Shown here in pieces: positions 20,261 through 36,657 of a stretch of DNA of 64,000 nucleotides. Below the pieces are notes generated by a model, which saw nothing but the letters and a program-made list of their open reading frames with translations, made no database searches and had not been told where the DNA came from. This DNA comes from Methylocystis sp. (lineage in GTDB: Bacteria; Pseudomonadota; Alphaproteobacteria; Rhizobiales; Beijerinckiaceae), in the NCBI GenBank assembly GCA_002929055.1, contig PERY01000008.1, positions 36,962 to 100,961 of the forward strand, written 5' to 3'. Made by a program: the position numbers and the translations under genes. Positions within the stretch are counted from its first letter, which is position 1; every line of letters starts with the position of its first letter.

Positions 20261-21778
20261 ATGTTGAACAACCGCTCGATTTTTTTTGCGCTCATCGCTG
20301 TCGGCGCTGTGGCGCTTTCTCTGTGGCGATTGTCGCAGACGGCCGCCGGTCTTACCGTCGAAGTTGTCACGGTCGGGGCGACGCCCGCCACGGTGATGCG
20401 CATGACTCGAGCGGCGCCGGCGCCTGTCGTCGTGATCGCGCATGGATTTTCTGGTTCTCGGCAATTGATGGCGCCGCTGGCTACGACGCTGGCGCGCAAC
20501 GGCTATGTCGCAGTCACCTTCGACTTCTCGGGACACGGACGCAATCCGACGCCGATGCCGGGAGGCCTCGTCGATCTCGGGAAGAGCACCGAGGCTCTGC
20601 TCGCCGATATCGAGAACGTCGTCCGTTATGCGCGCGCTTTGCCGGGCGGCGACGGGCGGGTGGCGCTTGCGGGCCATTCAATGGCGACGGACCTCGTGGT
20701 GCGCGCCGGGATTCGCGATCCGCAAATCGCGGCCGTCGCCGCTCTGTCTTTCTTCGCACAGGGGGTTGATCCGGAGCGCCCCAAGAACCTGCTGGTCATC
20801 GATGGCGCCTATGAATCTCAAAGGCTCATCGACTCGGGCGCGGGCGTCGTGGCGCAGGCGGCAGGCGGACCGGCGTCGCCGGGCGTCACTTATGGCGATC
20901 TCTCGAGAGGGACGGGGCGGCGGCTGGCGCTGGCGCGGGGCGCGGAACATATCGGCGTTCTCTACGCGAATGACACGATGACGGAGACGCTCGACTGGAT
21001 GAACGCCGTTTTTGACCGAACCGGGAAAAATTATATCGACGCGCGCGGCAAATGGCTGGCGCTGCTTTTCGCCGGGTTGATCGCACTGATGCGCCCGCTC
21101 GCGCAACTGCTGCCCCAAGTTGCGTCCGTCCCGCTCGGGGCCGGACTGTCCTGGCGCCGCCTCGCCCCCGTCGCCGTCGCGCCCGCTCTGCTGACGCCTC
21201 TGCTACTGTGGAAAATCCCCACGGATTTCCTCCCCATTCTGCTCGGCGATTATTTGACGGTTCACCTCGCGCTTTACGGCCTGCTCACTTTCGCGGGCCT
21301 TTGGCTCATGCGCGGCGATACAAGCGCCTTTCGGCCGCCACACTGGGCGCCTCTGCTGATCGCGGCCGTTTGTGTTGCGGCCTTCTACACGCTGGCGCTC
21401 GGCTTGCCGCTCGACGCCTATGTCGTTTCATTTCTGCCGACGGACGCGCGCGCGCCGCTGATTCCCGTGATCTTTGTCGGCTGCGCGCTCTATTTTCTTG
21501 CCGATGAATGGCTGACGCGGGGGCCGGGCGCGGCGCGTGGCGGTTACGCCTTCAGCAAGTTCTGCTTTGTCGCCTCGCTCGCCATCGCCGTGGCGCTCAA
21601 TCCGCGCCGTCTCTTTTTCCTGGTGATCATCATGCTCGTGATCGTCATTCTGCTGACGGTCTACGGGCTCGTCGGCAAATGGGTCTACGCCCGCACGCGC
21701 GATCCGCGCGCCGGCGCGCTCGGCGCGGCCTTCGGCCTCGCATGGGCGCTCTCCGTCACCTTTCCGATCGTCGATTGA
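20261..21778 (+). CDS. Membrane-anchored alpha/beta hydrolase of unknown substrate
   Basis: 505 residues. An N-terminal hydrophobic anchor (about residues 6-25) is followed by a hydrolase domain with HGFSGSR around the oxyanion hole, FDFSGHGRN, and the nucleophile elbow GHSMATD. A likely catalytic His lies in GAEHIGVL. From about residue 260 there are six or so hydrophobic segments, making a polytopic membrane half. I do not recognise this two-part arrangement as a named family. It sits inside the photosynthesis cluster with a possible PpsR site upstream, so it may serve photosynthetic membranes, but this is inference. Its last 94 bases overlap the convergent ORF at 21685. Confidence 0.7.
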   Translation: MLNNRSIFFALIAVGAVALSLWRLSQTAAGLTVEVVTVGATPATVMRMTRAAPAPVVVIAHGFSGSRQLMAPLATTLARNGYVAVTFDFSGHGRNPTPMPGGLVDLGKSTEALLADIENVVRYARALPGGDGRVALAGHSMATDLVVRAGIRDPQIAAVAALSFFAQGVDPERPKNLLVIDGAYESQRLIDSGAGVVAQAAGGPASPGVTYGDLSRGTGRRLALARGAEHIGVLYANDTMTETLDWMNAVFDRTGKNYIDARGKWLALLFAGLIALMRPLAQLLPQVASVPLGAGLSWRRLAPVAVAPALLTPLLLWKIPTDFLPILLGDYLTVHLALYGLLTFAGLWLMRGDTSAFRPPHWAPLLIAAVCVAAFYTLALGLPLDAYVVSFLPTDARAPLIPVIFVGCALYFLADEWLTRGPGAARGGYAFSKFCFVASLAIAVALNPRRLFFLVIIMLVIVILLTVYGLVGKWVYARTRDPRAGALGAAFGLAWALSVTFPIVD

Positions 21779-22047
21779 GCGCCCTTCTCCCAGCGTAAGG
21801 CGATGTCGGCGATATGCGCCGCAAAGGCCAACGCAAGACTGGCCCCGACAGCGACAGGCGCGGCGGCGGCAAGCGCATTGCGCATGGCGACGAGGAGAAA
21901 CGCGCCCGCGAGAAGCGTGCACAGAAAGGACACGGGAGCCGGCCCTCGGCCCGTGAGCATGCGCAAGCCAAGGACGCCAGCGGCCTCCAGGACGACAAGC
22001 ACAAGAATCCAATCGACGAAGCGTGCATGGATGAGAAGGAAGCTCAT
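21685..22047 (-). CDS. Small membrane protein downstream of tspO
   Basis: 120 residues from an ATG that overlaps the tspO stop (ATGA), the main reason to accept it. It has three to four hydrophobic segments (IHARFVDWILVLVVLEAAGVL onwards), then a basic, low-complexity tail of about 35 residues that lies antisense to the end of the hydrolase gene. I do not recognise the family. The tail may be a poorly constrained extension, or the sequence may carry a frameshift near the 3' end. Confidence 0.55.
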   Translation of the reverse strand: MSFLLIHARFVDWILVLVVLEAAGVLGLRMLTGRGPAPVSFLCTLLAGAFLLVAMRNALAAAAPVAVGASLALAFAAHIADIALRWEKGAQSTIGKVTESAHARPKAAPSAPARGSRVRA

Positions 22048-22577
22048 GCGCTTTCCACCCGGCGTTTGGAGTTTGGCCAATAGGTCGCGAAGGGCTTGTT
22101 CAACGCGACCATGCGCCAGTTGAGGAAGCCCGCAAAGCTGACCCAGGCGAGGTAGGGCGCGAGCAATGCGCCTGCGAAGGAGGAGATGGCCCCGACGGCG
22201 ATGACCAGCGACAGGATCGACAGCCACAGCAGGACGAGTTCGGCCAGCGCCCAATCAGGCCGGCGCAGCTTGAAGAACAGCGGACTCCAGGCGACATTCA
22301 GAACGGCATTGATCGCGAAGAGAATGAAAAGCCGAATGCGCGCGGCGTCGTCCGGCGCCTGCTCCCATGCGAGCACGCCGCTTGTCGCGGTGAGCAGAAA
22401 GATCAGCGTCCAGGCGGGGCCGAAGAGCCAATTGGGCGGGCGCCAGGGCGGAAAATTCAGGCCCTCGTACCATTCGCCGATTTCCGTCGCGACGCCGCCA
22501 AGCACCGCGACAAGGCCGACGATCGCGGTTGCTGCGATGACAAGGGTCCAGCGATCGGCGGCGAGAGAGTCCATCAT
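22044..22577 (-). CDS. tspO: TspO/MBR tryptophan-rich sensory protein
   Basis: 177 residues from the ATG overlapping the bchP stop; longer upstream frames lie inside bchP and were rejected. Five transmembrane helices with the family motifs FPPWRPPNWLFGPAWT near the N-terminus and NAVLNVAWSPLFF in the middle. In Rhodobacter, TspO in the outer membrane affects porphyrin export and lowers photosynthesis gene expression in oxygen. Here it is in the bchG-pucC-bchP operon, consistent with tetrapyrrole control. Confidence 0.93.
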   Translation of the reverse strand: MMDSLAADRWTLVIAATAIVGLVAVLGGVATEIGEWYEGLNFPPWRPPNWLFGPAWTLIFLLTATSGVLAWEQAPDDAARIRLFILFAINAVLNVAWSPLFFKLRRPDWALAELVLLWLSILSLVIAVGAISSFAGALLAPYLAWVSFAGFLNWRMVALNKPFATYWPNSKRRVESA

Positions 22578-23758
22578 GGCGAAGCCAATCGCAGCAGATG
22601 CGCGAGATCCTTGAAGAAGATGCGCACATGCGCCATCGGATCGGCGCGCACGAGCTCCTTGTTCATATAGGCCTCCCAGGTGAGACGCTGAACGTCGGGG
22701 TCTTTGCACAGGCTGACGAAGGCTTCGCGCAGACGATCGTTTCGATACCAGACGTACTGCATCATGCCGAGGATGAAGAACACGCGGCCATGCAGTTTCA
22801 TGAAGCGTTTTCGCGCCGTCGCGAGGGCGCGCGCGTCGCCGGTGCGCAGGCACTCCTCGGCGGCGTCGGCGGAGAGCCGGCCGCCCAGCATGGCGTAATA
22901 GATGCCCTCGCCCGACGCCGGCGCGACCACGCCCGCCGCGTCGCCCGCAAGGATGACGTCGCGGCCATTGTCCCAGCGCTTGAGGGGCTTCAGCGGAATT
23001 GGCGCACCTTCACGGCGTACGGTCGCGGCGGCGCTCAGGCCCGTGCCGTCTCGCAATTCACGCACCGATGTCTTCAGTGAGAAGCCCTTGTTGGCGCTGC
23101 CCGTGCCGACGCTCATCGTATCGCCGTGCGGAAATATCCAGGCGTAGAAATCGGGCGACAGAAGGCCGCGATAGTGAATCTCGCAACGGTCGGGGTCGTT
23201 CGTTTCGGCCGGCGGCGTCTCGATGATTTCGTGATAGGCGAAGACGAAGCGCGTCTTGTCCGCACCCGGCACCTCCTGCCGTCCGACCTGGGAAAGCGCG
23301 CCATCCGCGCCGATAACCAGACGCGCGCGCAGGCTCTGCGGTTCGCTCTCGCCCTTCCCCTTGTAGTGAACGCACGCGACGCCGTCTTCCCCGCGCGTGA
23401 TCTTTTCATAGGCGCCGGTGACGCGCGTTGCGCCCGAGGCGGCGGCGCGGGCGCGCAGCCATTCGTCGAATTCGCAACGATCGACCATGCCGACGAATCC
23501 GCCCTTGATCGGCATGTCGACGGCGACGCCCTTGGGCGAGATCATGCGCGCAGAGGAGACGCGCGCTTTCAACAGATGGTCGGGAATGCCGAAGTCACGA
23601 ATGAGGCGGGGCGGAATCGCGCCCCCGCAGGGCTTGATGCGGCCGGCCTTGTCCATGAGCGCGACCTTGCGGCCGCGCCGCGCCAGATCATGCGCAGCCG
23701 TGGCGCCCGCGGGGCCGCCGCCGATCACAACCACATCGAAAATCGCTTCATCCGTCAC
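22574..23758 (-). CDS. bchP: Geranylgeranyl reductase BchP
   Basis: 394 residues, FAD-dependent. The dinucleotide-binding motif GGGPAGATAAHDLARRG lies at the N-terminus, followed by KPCGGAIPP, conserved in geranylgeranyl reductases. A second FAD-contact segment, GDAAGVVAPASGEGI, is in the middle. It reduces three double bonds of the geranylgeranyl tail of bacteriochlorophyll to give phytyl. Located 12 bases after the PucC-like gene and overlapping tspO, part of the bchG operon. Confidence 0.95.
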   Translation of the reverse strand: MTDEAIFDVVVIGGGPAGATAAHDLARRGRKVALMDKAGRIKPCGGAIPPRLIRDFGIPDHLLKARVSSARMISPKGVAVDMPIKGGFVGMVDRCEFDEWLRARAAASGATRVTGAYEKITRGEDGVACVHYKGKGESEPQSLRARLVIGADGALSQVGRQEVPGADKTRFVFAYHEIIETPPAETNDPDRCEIHYRGLLSPDFYAWIFPHGDTMSVGTGSANKGFSLKTSVRELRDGTGLSAAATVRREGAPIPLKPLKRWDNGRDVILAGDAAGVVAPASGEGIYYAMLGGRLSADAAEECLRTGDARALATARKRFMKLHGRVFFILGMMQYVWYRNDRLREAFVSLCKDPDVQRLTWEAYMNKELVRADPMAHVRIFFKDLAHLLRLASP

Positions 23759-23770
23759 GAGAGCGCCTCC

Positions 23771-25108
23771 TCAGGACTGGGCCGGCGCTGCATGCGCCGG
23801 CAAGGGCGCGTCTGCGCGCGTGGCTTGATGACCGGCTTGCGGCGCCGCGATGCGGCTGGCCAGCGCCGCTGATGCAATGAAAATCAACGCTTCCGCGACG
23901 AAGACGGCCGCATAGGCCGAGAGCGGCGACGCGACGACAAGTTTTGCAACGTCGACGAGGAAGGTGGCGACGACGCCGCCAAGTCCAAAGGCGACAGCCT
24001 GCGCCGCCCCCCAAAGCCCCATGCGCGTGCCTTCGCGCGCATGGGCGCCGGTACCGGCGAGGCTCATCATCGATCCGATGGCCGCAACCGCGAAGGCGCC
24101 GTTCGACACGCCGAGGGCGAAGACAGCGACGCGCAGGGCCAGCGCAAGGCCGGCATAGCCGCTTGCAGCCACGGCGACGAGCGATGCAGCGGAGGCGACG
24201 CAGCCGCCGACGGTCCACATGCGCAGCGAGCCAAGACGCGGTCCGCCGATCGCCGTCGCTGCGAAGGCGACGCCAACCATGCCGAGCAAAACGCCGCCAT
24301 GTTGCAGCCCGGCGAGTTTCGTCGTCGTGCCCGGCGTCATGCCGAAAACAACGCCCGCGAAGGGTTCGACAAGAAGCTCCTGCATGCTGTAGGCCAGCAT
24401 GGAGACGAAGATGAAAATGGTGAACTGGCGGGCCGCCGGTTCCCGCCAGACTTGTGCGAAAGCGTCTCGAAAGGGCGGCTTCTTCGCTGCGGCGACCAGC
24501 GGCGGCGCATCCGACTCGACGCCGATGACGGCGAGCGTGGCGACCAGAAAGGCGATGCCGCAAACGCAGGCCGTGACGATAATGAGCCGCTGCTGCGTGA
24601 AGGGATCGAGGAAATGGCCCGCCAGCGGCGCGCTGATCGCAAAGCCGAGGATCATCATCACCCACACGGTCGTCGCGGCGGCCGCGCGACGTTCCGGCGC
24701 GACCCGCGTCGCGAGCATGGCGAGCACGGACGTTCCCGCGGCGCCGGCGCCGACTCCGACCAGCAGAAAGGCGAGCGCCGCAAGCGCGACGCCGGCGGCC
24801 GGATGGGTTGCAGCGAGCGCGGTCCCAAGCGCCGCGCCGACGCCGCCAATCGCAAGCGCCGCAAGCCCGCCAATGATCCAGGGCGTGCGGCGTCCGCCGA
24901 CATCGGCGCCATAGCCCCACGCCGGACGCAATATCTGGATGCCGTAATGAGAGGCGACGAGCAGGCCGGGCACAAGGGCGGGAAGCGCGAGTTCGACCGC
25001 CATCACGCGATTGATGGTGGACGTCATCAGCACGACGATGGCGCCAAGCGCGGTCTGGACGAGGCCCAGCCTGACAATGCCCGACCAGCCAAGCGGCGCT
25101 GCGTTCAT
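23771..25108 (-). CDS. PucC/LhaA-family major facilitator protein
   Basis: 445 residues with about twelve transmembrane helices. The N-terminus GLVQTALGAIVVLMTSTINRVMAVEL and RTPWIIGG are characteristic of the bacteriochlorophyll-delivery branch of the major facilitator superfamily (PucC, LhaA, Bch2). In this operon position (between bchG and bchP) the gene is often called bch2 or ORF428. It is thought to hand newly esterified bacteriochlorophyll to antenna apoproteins. A second member, LhaA, is at 36654. Confidence 0.9.
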   Translation of the reverse strand: MNAAPLGWSGIVRLGLVQTALGAIVVLMTSTINRVMAVELALPALVPGLLVASHYGIQILRPAWGYGADVGGRRTPWIIGGLAALAIGGVGAALGTALAATHPAAGVALAALAFLLVGVGAGAAGTSVLAMLATRVAPERRAAAATTVWVMMILGFAISAPLAGHFLDPFTQQRLIIVTACVCGIAFLVATLAVIGVESDAPPLVAAAKKPPFRDAFAQVWREPAARQFTIFIFVSMLAYSMQELLVEPFAGVVFGMTPGTTTKLAGLQHGGVLLGMVGVAFAATAIGGPRLGSLRMWTVGGCVASAASLVAVAASGYAGLALALRVAVFALGVSNGAFAVAAIGSMMSLAGTGAHAREGTRMGLWGAAQAVAFGLGGVVATFLVDVAKLVVASPLSAYAAVFVAEALIFIASAALASRIAAPQAGHQATRADAPLPAHAAPAQS

Positions 25109-25118
25109 TTATGCCTCC

Positions 25119-25985
25119 CTATCCACGCATCGCGAATGCGCTGACCAGCATGCCGAGAACGTAAAGCGTGGTGCCGGTCGCGTTGTAGAATGGAGCCTGC
25201 TCGCGCGGATGAGCGAGAAGCCTGCGCATCAGCGCGAATTGTCCTGCGAGCAACAGCGCCACGACGGCCGCATGATAGGTATGGCCCCATGAAGCCAGCA
25301 GCGCGATCACGACAAACTGGGGCGCCGCCATGACGCCGCAGGCGAAGCGCGCCGCCGCGTCGACGCCAAGCTGCACAGGCAATGACGCGACGCCCATGCG
25401 GCTGTCGCCCTCCACAGATTTGAAGTCGTTGAGCGTCATGATGCCATGCGCGCCGCAGCTATAGAGCAGCGCGAGCGCGATGATGCGCCGGTCCGGAAGC
25501 GAAGCGGCCATGACCGCGGCCCCGGTGAACCAGGGGAGACCCTCATAGCAGATCGCGACGGCCGAGTTTCCCCACCAGCCGTTCTGCTTGAGCCGCAGCG
25601 GCGGGGCGCTGTAGACCCATGCGAGAAGCAGGCCGAGCACAGCGGCGGCGAAGACCCACAGGCCGAGCGCAGCCGCGACGGCCAGCGACAGCGCGGTCCA
25701 GACGCAGGCGATGTAAAAGCCCCAGTTGCCGGGAATGCGCCCTGAAGGAATGGGCCGCCTGGGCTCGTTGATGGCGTCGACATGGCGATCATACCAGTCG
25801 TTGACGGCCTGGCTGGTCGCGCAGACCAGCGGGCCGGCGAGAACGACGCCGGCGAGCGCGAAGGACCAGCGCGAGAGCGGCGAGACGCCCGAGGAAACGA
25901 TGCCACAGGCGAAGGCCCACATCGGCGCGAACCAGGTGATGGGCTTGAGAAGCTCTAGAACCGCGGTGGGCTTCGGCGTCTGCAT
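25119..25985 (-). CDS. bchG: Bacteriochlorophyll synthase (polyprenyltransferase)
   Basis: 288 residues, UbiA-type membrane prenyltransferase with about eight helices. The catalytic Asp-rich motif NDWYDRHVDAINEP followed by RPIPSG is intact, and a second motif LNDFKSVEGD is in the distal half. It attaches geranylgeranyl pyrophosphate to bacteriochlorophyllide a. First gene of the bchG-pucC-bchP-tspO-ORF operon. An exact PpsR palindrome lies 29 bases upstream. No clear Shine-Dalgarno sequence precedes the ATG. Confidence 0.96.
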   Translation of the reverse strand: MQTPKPTAVLELLKPITWFAPMWAFACGIVSSGVSPLSRWSFALAGVVLAGPLVCATSQAVNDWYDRHVDAINEPRRPIPSGRIPGNWGFYIACVWTALSLAVAAALGLWVFAAAVLGLLLAWVYSAPPLRLKQNGWWGNSAVAICYEGLPWFTGAAVMAASLPDRRIIALALLYSCGAHGIMTLNDFKSVEGDSRMGVASLPVQLGVDAAARFACGVMAAPQFVVIALLASWGHTYHAAVVALLLAGQFALMRRLLAHPREQAPFYNATGTTLYVLGMLVSAFAMRG

Positions 25986-26014
25986 GCAAGGACGCTACGC
26001 TCGACGAAGATGAC

Positions 26015-26032
26015 TGTCAATTTATTCTTACA
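26015..26032 (-). promoter_or_regulatory. PpsR/CrtJ operator upstream of bchG
   Basis: Exact TGT-N12-ACA. On the minus strand the right half reads TTGACA, a consensus -35 box. A weak -10 (TAGCGT) follows 17 bases later. The operator would therefore cover the bchG promoter. Confidence 0.75.
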
Positions 26033-26057
26033 GTCTGTCCGCAATAGTTGACGCAGA

Positions 26058-27503
26058 TCACTCGTCGCCGGCGCCCGCCGTCTCGTCGTCGTCGAGATCG
26101 CCAAGCCCATAGCGGCGCAGCTTGGTGTAAAGCCCCTGGCGGCTCAGACCGAGCATCTCGGCCGCCGAGGCGCGGTTGTCCTTGGTGAGTTCGAGCGCGG
26201 CCTCGATGCAGAGGCGCTCGATCAGATCGGTCGTCTCGCGCACGAGGTTTTTCAGCGGCACGCGCCCGACGAGATCCGCGAATTGCTCGGCCGTGCGCGG
26301 CAATTCGTGGCCCCCCAGCCTATCGCGACCGGCGCGCCAGCCGGCGCTGCGGATGCAGAAGCCCAAACAATGGCGCGCGCCGTCCGACACGTCGACAGCG
26401 GAGATTTCCACATCTTCCGTCGAGCCATATTGGCCGCGTGCGACGGTCGAGAAATGACGCACGGTCCCATGCGTCTCGAGATTGGCGAAAAGCACCTCGG
26501 CGTCGACGCCCGGTCGGCCAATCCATCGTTCGATGGGCTCGCCGCGCAATTGCTCCTGCGAGCCCGCTTGGGCAAGATCCACGAAAGCCGCGTTGGCGGC
26601 GAGGATGCGCCGGTCCTTGTCGGTCAGCGCGAAGGCGTCGGGCATGCGTTCGAGGACGCTGAGCATCGCGGCCTTTTCGCTCGAGAGCGCCGAGGCGCCG
26701 ACCATTCGCGACAGGATCACGAGGATATGGGCGGCGCCTTCCTGGCGGTAAAGCGCACCGGACAGAAGCAGCGATTCCTTGGTTTCCCCCAGCTGCGCGT
26801 GAACATTGTCGACGCGCGGCGCGACGAGCAGCGCCGTCACGAATGACTGCGCGGCGCGACGGCTGCCCTCGTCGAAGAGATCGCCGAAAGGGCCGCCAAT
26901 GATCTTTTTCGCCGATTTGCCGATCAGCGCGATGGCGGCGGGATTGGCCTCCGTCACGCGCTGGGCGGCGCCGTCGAGAATGAGGATCGCCTCGGACGCG
27001 AGCTGGAACAGCAGCCGATAGCGCTTCTCGGCGTTGCGGATGCGCGTGTATTCGCGCTCCATTTCCTGCTGCGCTTCTGCGACGCGCTGCTGCAGGGCGG
27101 CGAGCGGCCGCAGGTCGCGCCCGAATGCGATGATCGTTCCTCCCGCGCCGGCGCGCACCGCGCAATAGCGAACGGGCAGATCCGGACCCGCTTGAGCAGG
27201 GTGGTTCACCTGCCGCCAGCGCGCATCCGCGCCTTTTTCGGCGTCGCGCAGCAAGGATTCGATTTTTGGCCGGCTCTCGACCGTCACCGTATCGATCAGG
27301 GGGCGACCGATCCACTCGCGCGCCGGCGCGGCGCTATCTGCGCCGATCGCCGCATCGAGGATCACGCCCTTCCTGTCGATGATAAGGGTCAGATCGGCGG
27401 CGGCGGCGAGCGCGCCTGCGACCGTTTCCGCGTCGAGCGCGTCGAGCCGCGCATCGGCGTTGGAAAAGCCTGTCGCAATCGCAGATATAGGGGCGTCGCT
27501 CAC
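26058..27503 (-). CDS. ppsR2: Photosynthesis gene regulator PpsR/CrtJ (copy 2)
   Basis: 481 residues with the same architecture as the copy at 14783: N-terminal PAS region, Q-linker, PAS (EKRYRLLFQLASEAILI), another PAS, and a Fis-type helix-turn-helix (LTKDNRASAAEMLGLSRQGL). It ends in an acidic tail (DLDDDETAGAGDE) not seen in copy 1. The first PAS reads DLTLIIDRKGVI. It stands just downstream of an exact TGT-N12-ACA site and may be autoregulated. The two copies may divide light and redox control, as in Bradyrhizobium. Confidence 0.93.
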   Translation of the reverse strand: MSDAPISAIATGFSNADARLDALDAETVAGALAAAADLTLIIDRKGVILDAAIGADSAAPAREWIGRPLIDTVTVESRPKIESLLRDAEKGADARWRQVNHPAQAGPDLPVRYCAVRAGAGGTIIAFGRDLRPLAALQQRVAEAQQEMEREYTRIRNAEKRYRLLFQLASEAILILDGAAQRVTEANPAAIALIGKSAKKIIGGPFGDLFDEGSRRAAQSFVTALLVAPRVDNVHAQLGETKESLLLSGALYRQEGAAHILVILSRMVGASALSSEKAAMLSVLERMPDAFALTDKDRRILAANAAFVDLAQAGSQEQLRGEPIERWIGRPGVDAEVLFANLETHGTVRHFSTVARGQYGSTEDVEISAVDVSDGARHCLGFCIRSAGWRAGRDRLGGHELPRTAEQFADLVGRVPLKNLVRETTDLIERLCIEAALELTKDNRASAAEMLGLSRQGLYTKLRRYGLGDLDDDETAGAGDE

Positions 27504-27546
27504 ACCGGCTCTTTCAGGTTCCGACCAAAGTCTCCGACAGGCAAAC

Positions 27547-27564
27547 TGTGCATCTATGCTTACA
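27547..27564 (-). promoter_or_regulatory. PpsR/CrtJ operator upstream of ppsR2
   Basis: Exact TGT-N12-ACA, 44 bases before the ppsR2 ATG. Suggests autoregulation, or cross-regulation by the other PpsR copy. Confidence 0.65.
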
Positions 27565-27911
27565 AACTCACCGACAGCTTAGCAAGGTTCGTGCGTCCGC
27601 CCGCCGCCATCCGGCAGGCGGCCCCCCTGGCTTTGGCGCTCGCTAGCCGGCGCGGCGAACAGGCGCGGCAAAGACGGAAAAACCGCCCAAGCGCACTGTG
27701 GCCGCCCCGGCCCTCACAAGGCGTCGTATTCTCCATAAAACCAGCGATATAGTAAGAGGCTGCGCGCATTTCCCCAAGATCTCCTCTTTGAGCCGATCTT
27801 CGATTTGCATGACGCATCTCACAGAGAGGCGCGATGAATGGTCGCCGCCGCGGTCCATTTGCGCCGCGCATGGACGCAGCTTGGTGGCACCATAACTGAC
27901 AAGCGACCGAT

Positions 27912-29845
<1,934 letters not shown>

Positions 29846-29848
29846 GCC

Positions 29849-31352
29849 ATGCAGCTGACGCTCTGGACCTATGAAGGCCCGCCGCACATTGGCGCCATGC
29901 GCGTCGCGACCGCCATGCACGGCCTGCATTACGTGCTGCACGCGCCGCAGGGCGACACCTACGCCGATCTGCTTTTCACCATGATCGAGCGGCGCGACGC
30001 CCGCCCGCCCGTCACCTACACGACCTTCCAGGCGCGCGATCTCGGCGGCGACACAGCGGAGCTGTTCAAAGCAGCCGCCCGCGAAGCTTATGAGCGCTTC
30101 TCCCCGCAGGCGATGATCGTCGGGGCCTCCTGCACGGCCGAGCTGCTGCAGGACGACCCCGGCGGTCTCGCCAAGGCGCTCGATCTTCCCTGCCCCGTCA
30201 TCGCGCTTGAGCTCCCCGCCTACCAGAAGAAAGAGAACTGGGGCGCGTCGGAAACCTTCTATCGCCTCGTGCGCGGCCTTGCGGGGGCGCGGCGTCATCG
30301 TCCGCAGCGCGATCGCAAGAGTTGCAACATTCTCGGCCCGACGGCGCTGGGCTTTCGCTGCCGCGACGACATCCGCGAAATCGAAAAGCTGCTCGCCGCG
30401 CTTGGCGTCGCCGTCAATGTGATCGCGCCCTATGGCGCGAGCCCGCAGGATCTCACGCGCCTCGGCGACGCCGATTTCAACGTCGTGCTCTACCCCGAAA
30501 TCGCGCTAACGGCCGCGCAATGGCTGGAGCGCGCGCATGGCCAGCCCCACACCCGCATCGTTCCCATCGGCGTCGGCGCCACCCGCGACTTCGTCGCGGA
30601 AGTCGCGCGCCTCGCGGATATCGATCCGGCGGCGACGCTGAGCGCGGAAAGCTCGCGCCTGCCGTGGTATTCGCGCTCGGTCGATTCGACCTATCTCACG
30701 GGCAAGCGCGTCTTCATTTTCGGCGACGCGACGCATGCGCTCGCGGCGGCGCGCATCGCGCAGGACGAACTCGGCTTCAAGGTCGTGGGCCTCGGAACCT
30801 ACAGCCGCGAATTTGCGCGCGACATTCGCGCGGCGGCCGAAAGCTACGGCGTCGAGGCGCTCGTTACGGACGACTATCTCGAGGTCGAAGCGAAGGTCGC
30901 CGAGCTCCAGCCCGAACTGGTGCTCGGCACGCAGATGGAGCGCCATATCGCCAAGCGCCTCGGCGTGCCCTGCGCAGTCATCTCGGCGCCAGTGCATGTG
31001 CAGGACTTCCCCGCGCGCTATTCGCCGCAGATGGGGTTCGAAGGCGCCAATGTGATCTTCGACTCCTGGGTTCATCCGCTGATGATGGGCCTCGAAGAGC
31101 ACCTCCTCACCATGTTTCGCGACGACGTCGAGTTCCATGACGGCGCCGCGCCTTCTCACCTTGGCGGCAAGCAGGCGCCTGCGCCTGTCCCCGCCGCGCC
31201 CGTCCAGAGCGACATCATCGTCGCCTGGGCCGATGAGGCGGAAAAGGAACTGAAGAAGATCCCGTTCTTCGTGCGCGGCAAGGCTCGCCGCAACACCGAG
31301 AAATTTGCCGCCGAGCGCGGCGTGGCCACCATCACCGTCGAGACGCTCTATG

Positions 31353-31378
<26 letters not shown>
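29849..31378 (+). CDS. bchB: Light-independent protochlorophyllide reductase subunit B
   Basis: 509 residues. N-terminus [23 protein letters not shown] is typical in its first part. Asp36 (QGDTYADLL), the unusual Asp ligand of the NB [4Fe-4S] cluster provided by BchB, is conserved. NifK-like, with a C-terminal small helical extension ([21 protein letters not shown]) present in the family. The end overlaps the bchH start. Confidence 0.96.
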
Positions 31379-35958
<4,580 letters not shown>

Positions 35959-35959
<1 letters not shown>

Positions 35960-36657
35960 TGACGACGCCAAGCTATGTCGCCCGCCGTGGCGAACTCGAG
36001 GCCTACTTCGATCGCACGGCTGTCGAGGCCTGGAAGCGACTGACCTCCGACGCGCCTGTGAGCCGCATCCGGGCCACGGTGCGCGCTGGCCGTGACGCCA
36101 TGCGCGGCCGGCTGCTCGACTGGTTGCCGCAGGATCTGCGTGGTTTGCGCCTGCTCGACGCCGGTTGCGGGACGGGAGCACTGGCCATTGAGGCCGCGAG
36201 GCGCGGCGCAGATGTCGTCGCCGTCGACATCTCGCCCACGCTCGTCTCCCTTGCGCGGGAGCGCGCGCCACGCGATCTGCCCGGCCGTGTGACCTTCGCC
36301 GTAGGCGATCTGCTCGATCCCGCCTTCGGACGCTTCGACCATGCCGTCGCGATGGATAGCCTCATTCATTACGATGGGGCCGACATCGCCCGCACGCTCG
36401 CCGCTCTCGCGCCGCGCGTGGAGGGATCGCTCCTCTTCACCATTGCGCCGCGAACGCCCGCGCTGACCGTGATGCACGCATTCGGTCAGCTCTTTCCGCG
36501 CGGCAATCGCTCGCCCGCCATTTCGCCGATCGCGCTCAGCGCGCTCGAGGACCATATGAGAACGCAAACGACACTCGATGCCTGGCGCGTCGCGCAATCC
36601 GAAAAAATCGTCAGCGGCTTCTATATCTCGCAAGCGGTGGAGGCGCGTCGATCATGA
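35959..36657 (+). CDS. bchM: Mg-protoporphyrin IX O-methyltransferase
   Basis: 232 residues from the ATG overlapping the bchL stop. Class I methyltransferase with the S-adenosylmethionine motif LLDAGCGTGALAIEAARRGA and VAVDIS. It methylates the ring C propionate of Mg-protoporphyrin, making the substrate of the cyclases BchE and AcsF. The upstream in-frame extension lies within bchL. The stop overlaps the lhaA start (ATGA). Confidence 0.95.
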
